In this document: positions 6,140 through 7,405 of the stretch, piece after piece
How positions within the stretch are numbered: the first letter of the stretch is position 1
How the letters are laid out: every line of letters begins with the position of its first letter
Source of the DNA: Chloroflexota bacterium
GTDB taxonomy: Bacteria; Chloroflexota; Anaerolineae; B4-G1
Assembly: GCA_024232355.1 (NCBI GenBank)
Contig: JAAEPW010000844.1
Location: forward strand, 1 to 7,405
Reading direction: 5' to 3'
DNA length: 7,405 nt
Translations under genes and position numbers: made by a program
Notes under the pieces: generated by a model
Database searches by the model: none
The model's input: only the letters and a program-made list of their open reading frames with translations
Told to the model about the DNA's origin: nothing

Positions 6140-6366
6140 CCACAGATTGCCACAAGACCTATCGGCCTGACCTGCTCATTGCCCCGCCGCCGATGTGGTT
6201 CAGTCCGCTCCCTCGTCGTCTCCCCCTGTTCTACCCAGGTAGTGCATTGCCTTGTCCCCTTGGGCCAAGGGCGGTGGGATGCGGCGGGCCTGGGTGAGGT
6301 GCTTTGGTTTGCCGTGGTGGGTGCGGGGTGTGGGGCGGTGAGATGCGTTGGGGTGTGATACTAGCA
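6140..6366 (+). repeat. R3: third copy of the G/T-rich repeat
   Basis: Starts with CCACAGATTGCCACAAGACC and keeps the ATCGGCCTGACCTGCTCAT block exactly as in R1, then the CTCCCTCGTCGTCTCCCCCT block, the GGGCGGTGGGATGCGG block with its G-quadruplex pattern, the GCTTTGGTTTG-CGTGGTGG block and the final CTAGCA. It is shorter than R1 by about 50 bases because of internal deletions. Its CCTTGG-G-CCAAGG is a near-perfect short palindrome. Confidence 0.8.
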
Positions 6367-6427
6367 ATTCCTCACTGGAGGTGTTCGAGGTGTTCAAAGG
6401 TGCAGTAATGTTTGACGGTTTGGGAGT

Positions 6428-6457
6428 GGCAGTGAGGGAGTCGCCTCCCTCACTGCC
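6428..6457. terminator. Perfect 13-bp hairpin with a TCGC loop
   Basis: Bases 6428-6440 and 6445-6457 are exact complements (GGCAGTGAGGGAG on the left arm) around a four-base loop. No T-run follows on either strand. It lies between the R3 repeat and the attC-like site, with no confident gene ending beside it, so its role as a terminator is only a guess. It could equally be a structured noncoding element. Confidence 0.35.
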
Positions 6458-6581
6458 CATAACTTCGGCGGCGGCGCGGGTCTGGGTGCTCGACAATAGC
6501 CAAGTATGATGTAAAATGGTGCCGAGCAGAATCTGTTCTATGTCAAAAGCGTTGACGACGAAGCGGCGAATTGCGCCGGGC

Positions 6582-6634
6582 CGTTCGGCGGGGAGCCTCC
6601 CACGCTCTTTGTGGGAGAGCGCTGCCGCCGAACG
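6582..6634. repeat. Long two-part hairpin abutting the attC-like site
   Basis: CGTTCGGCGG (6582-6591) pairs exactly with CCGCCGAACG (6625-6634), and CTCCCAC (6597-6603) pairs exactly with GTGGGAG (6611-6617) inside it, around a 7-base loop. The right outer arm overlaps the outer core of the attC-like site, so the two folds compete. The remaining DNA between 6367 and 6626 shows no convincing gene on either strand. Confidence 0.55.
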
Positions 6635-6696
6635 TTTGAACTCACTAGTTTTTACGGAGCGCAGCGGAGTAAATCCAGTGCAGTGATTTGTTAGGA
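6627..6696 (-). other. Probable integron attC site (59-base-element type)
   Basis: Read on the minus strand, a left core ending CCTAAC (R'', 6696-6690) is followed by AAATCACTGCACTGGATTTA, a centre containing CTCCGCTGCGCTCCG, then AACTAGTGAGTTCAAAC and a right core GTTCGGC (R', 6633-6627). The arms TCACT/AGTGA and ATTTAC/GTAAA are complementary with a few unpaired bases, and the whole is about 70 bp, within the usual attC range. It begins only 23 bases after the stop codon of the DinB gene and in the same orientation, exactly as in integron gene cassettes. Each core deviates from the RYYYAAC/GTTRRRY consensus at one position. No integrase gene is in the window. Confidence 0.6.
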
Positions 6697-6719
6697 TGTT
6701 CTTTATATTACAAGAACGC

Positions 6720-7184
6720 CTATATGTTTTGGTTAGACCACCCACCAAAGTCTCCCCCTTCGAACGGATGATCATAACCAAGCAAAGATAGCATGCTAAA
6801 TAATTGCCCTCGATGATGGGTGCCATGGGCAATTATGTGGAAAAATTGATGAAGACGCCGTTCTTTATTAAGAACTCCTTTCGCATGAGAACCGTTAATT
6901 GCTTGCACAAGGTTCCTTGATGCATCAGTCAAAATCTGACCGATGTATTCCAGTGAAAAGTCTTTGCGATACTCCAGCCATATTGGCTTCTTAATTTCTA
7001 TATGGACTGATGTTTCCCATCCTTGCATAACATCGACTATGTGGAACATCGTTCCATGAAGCGATTTCCACCCAAATCCCATATCCTGCATAAGAAATTC
7101 GCAGGGAATATCCATTAAGAATTTAAGGCAAGACTGATTACAATAAGACTCATATTCAGCAAGAGTTAACAGAGTGTTTTTCAT
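6720..7184 (-). CDS. DinB/YfiT-like metal-binding four-helix protein
   Basis: A 154-residue protein of the DinB superfamily, a four-helix bundle that binds one divalent metal through three His. The diagnostic pieces are His48 in the second helix (TMFHIVDVMQGWE) and the C-terminal AHGTHHRGQLFSMLSLLGYD, where His120 and His124 complete the triad. The length is typical. Members include DNA-damage-inducible proteins and thiol-dependent transferases, so the substrate cannot be predicted from sequence. ATG at 7184 is chosen over the GTG at 7190 because the GTG lies inside the AGAAGG ribosome binding site (7195-7190), which is five bases ahead of the ATG. The gene is visibly richer in A and T than the kinase, which suggests a different origin. 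The attC-like site begins 23 bases after its stop, so it is probably a mobile gene cassette. A group II intron ends one base ahead of the ribosome binding site, so its native promoter has been displaced. Confidence 0.88.
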   Translation of the reverse strand: MKNTLLTLAEYESYCNQSCLKFLMDIPCEFLMQDMGFGWKSLHGTMFHIVDVMQGWETSVHIEIKKPIWLEYRKDFSLEYIGQILTDASRNLVQAINGSHAKGVLNKERRLHQFFHIIAHGTHHRGQLFSMLSLLGYDHPFEGGDFGGWSNQNI

Positions 7185-7189
7185 TTTCA

Positions 7190-7195
7190 CCTTCT
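7190..7195 (-). promoter_or_regulatory. Ribosome binding site of the DinB gene, directly at the intron 3' splice junction
   Basis: AGAAGG on the minus strand, five bases ahead of ATG 7184. Its first base is also the first base of the 3' exon of the group II intron, so splicing or intron-internal readthrough would leave the site intact. Confidence 0.55.
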
Positions 7196-7405
7196 GTCGG
7201 GTAGCCAGGGGCCATCACTGGCCCCTTGGCCCCCTAAGAACCCCGCGAGCGCCTTTCAACGCACGGTAGCTCAAGCCACTACGAACGCCCCTTGCTAGAA
7301 CGCGGCGATAAACAGATCAAGCAAGGCAGTGTACCTGACAGTGACAGGCGGGATGCAGCAAGACTCGGTTGTCCATCGTGTCGGAGCCACCGTGGACTCG
7401 CCACT
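7196..7405 (-). mobile_element. 3' end of a group II intron (domains V and VI), continuing beyond the right edge
   Basis: On the minus strand, GGCTT then GAGC...GAAA...GTTC at 7272-7238 matches the catalytic domain V of bacterial group II introns: the AGC triad at the start, a GAAA tetraloop, a CG bulge on the 3' strand and the closing GTTC. CTTAGGGGG follows, as in many such introns. Domain VI (7237-7196) is a stem with GGGGCCA pairing TGGCCCC, and near its base CTACCCGAC provides an unpaired A (7202) seven bases from the end, the expected branch point. The intron ends in AC, fitting the AY rule. Domain V is 35 rather than 34 bases and its lower stem departs from the usual GAGCCGT/ACGGTTC pairing, so this copy may be catalytically weak. 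The intron body lies outside the window. Confidence 0.82.
7317..7405 (-). CDS. C-terminus of a group II intron RT/maturase (HNH endonuclease end), partial
   Basis: The frame entering from the right edge reads WRVHGGSDTMDNRVLLHPAC, then HCQVHCLA and a TGA at 7319-7317. This is the tail of the HNH-type endonuclease domain of group II intron-encoded proteins, whose usual form is H-x-x-x-x-x-GGSD-x-x-DN-x-x-LLHP-x-CH-x-x-VH. The second half of the motif (LLHP-x-CH) is intact. Related proteins usually carry an extra tail of 10-40 residues after the last His (often starting SQGL), so this one ends early and may have acquired a premature stop. The stop lies 45 bases ahead of domain V, the normal position for an ORF in domain IV. 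The reverse-transcriptase and maturase parts are outside the window. The presence of an HNH domain argues against the IIC class that normally targets attC sites. Confidence 0.78.
   Translation of the reverse strand, partial: WRVHGGSDTMDNRVLLHPACHCQVHCLA

Noticed and set aside
5835..6358. Open frames on both strands across R2 and R3
   Set aside because: Same low-complexity effect as in R1; none is conserved between the copies.
6200..6832. 210-codon minus-strand frame running through R3, the hairpins, the attC-like site and the end of the DinB gene
   Set aside because: It crosses four unrelated features, overlaps the genuine DinB frame in another phase and has no recognisable domain. The part around 6480-6560 looks a little protein-like but no family is recognised.
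1..7405. CRISPR array, tRNA or rRNA genes
   Set aside because: No regularly spaced short repeats and no tRNA or rRNA signatures seen on either strand.

Overview
The window looks like a rearranged accessory region of an environmental bacterium with mid-range GC. A member of the Chloroflexota is the best guess. The reasons are a long hybrid histidine kinase built in the style of that group, short repeat-derived in-frame insertions inside it (one resembling the dispersed CCTTCGACAAGCTCAGGAC-type repeat), and abundant noncoding repeats. The taxon is an inference, not something the sequence proves.

Layout from left to right. (1) 1-112, minus strand: the N-terminal part of what looks like an IS256-family transposase, without a start codon. 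It is fused back to back with (2) 73-918, plus strand: the C-terminal half of a GmrSD/DUF262-type nuclease that keeps the DUF1524 HNH-like domain but has lost its front part. (3) 919-1632: noncoding DNA with four related GAGCAAAA motifs in alternating orientation. (4) 1633-1910: first copy (R1) of a G/T-rich repeat with a G-quadruplex motif. (5) 1911-2409: a sigma70-like promoter, then a decayed receiver-domain tail (2228-2413). (6) 2410-5529: the one clearly intact large gene, a 1039-residue membrane-bound hybrid histidine kinase (six predicted TM helices, HAMP, PAS, HisKA, HATPase, REC, REC). (7) 5530-6366: a perfect 12-bp hairpin, an unrecognised C-terminal gene remnant on the minus strand, and two further copies of the repeat (R2, R3) in tandem. 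(8) 6367-6719: two more hairpins and a probable integron-type attC site. (9) 6720-7184, minus strand: a small DinB-family gene that, with the attC just behind its stop codon, forms a probable gene cassette. (10) 7196-7405, minus strand: the 3' end of a group II intron (domains V and VI plus the last codons of its RT/maturase HNH domain), spliced in just ahead of the DinB ribosome binding site.

The genes do not form one pathway. The kinase is a self-contained phosphorelay sensor whose final partner is not in the window. Everything else is mobile DNA or debris: a truncated defence nuclease, a transposase fragment, an integron-like cassette, a group II intron and a dispersed repeat family that flanks the kinase in direct orientation. 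The likeliest undescribed element is the R repeat family. The most instructive observations are the decayed receiver tail translationally coupled to the kinase, and the attC/DinB/group II intron arrangement.
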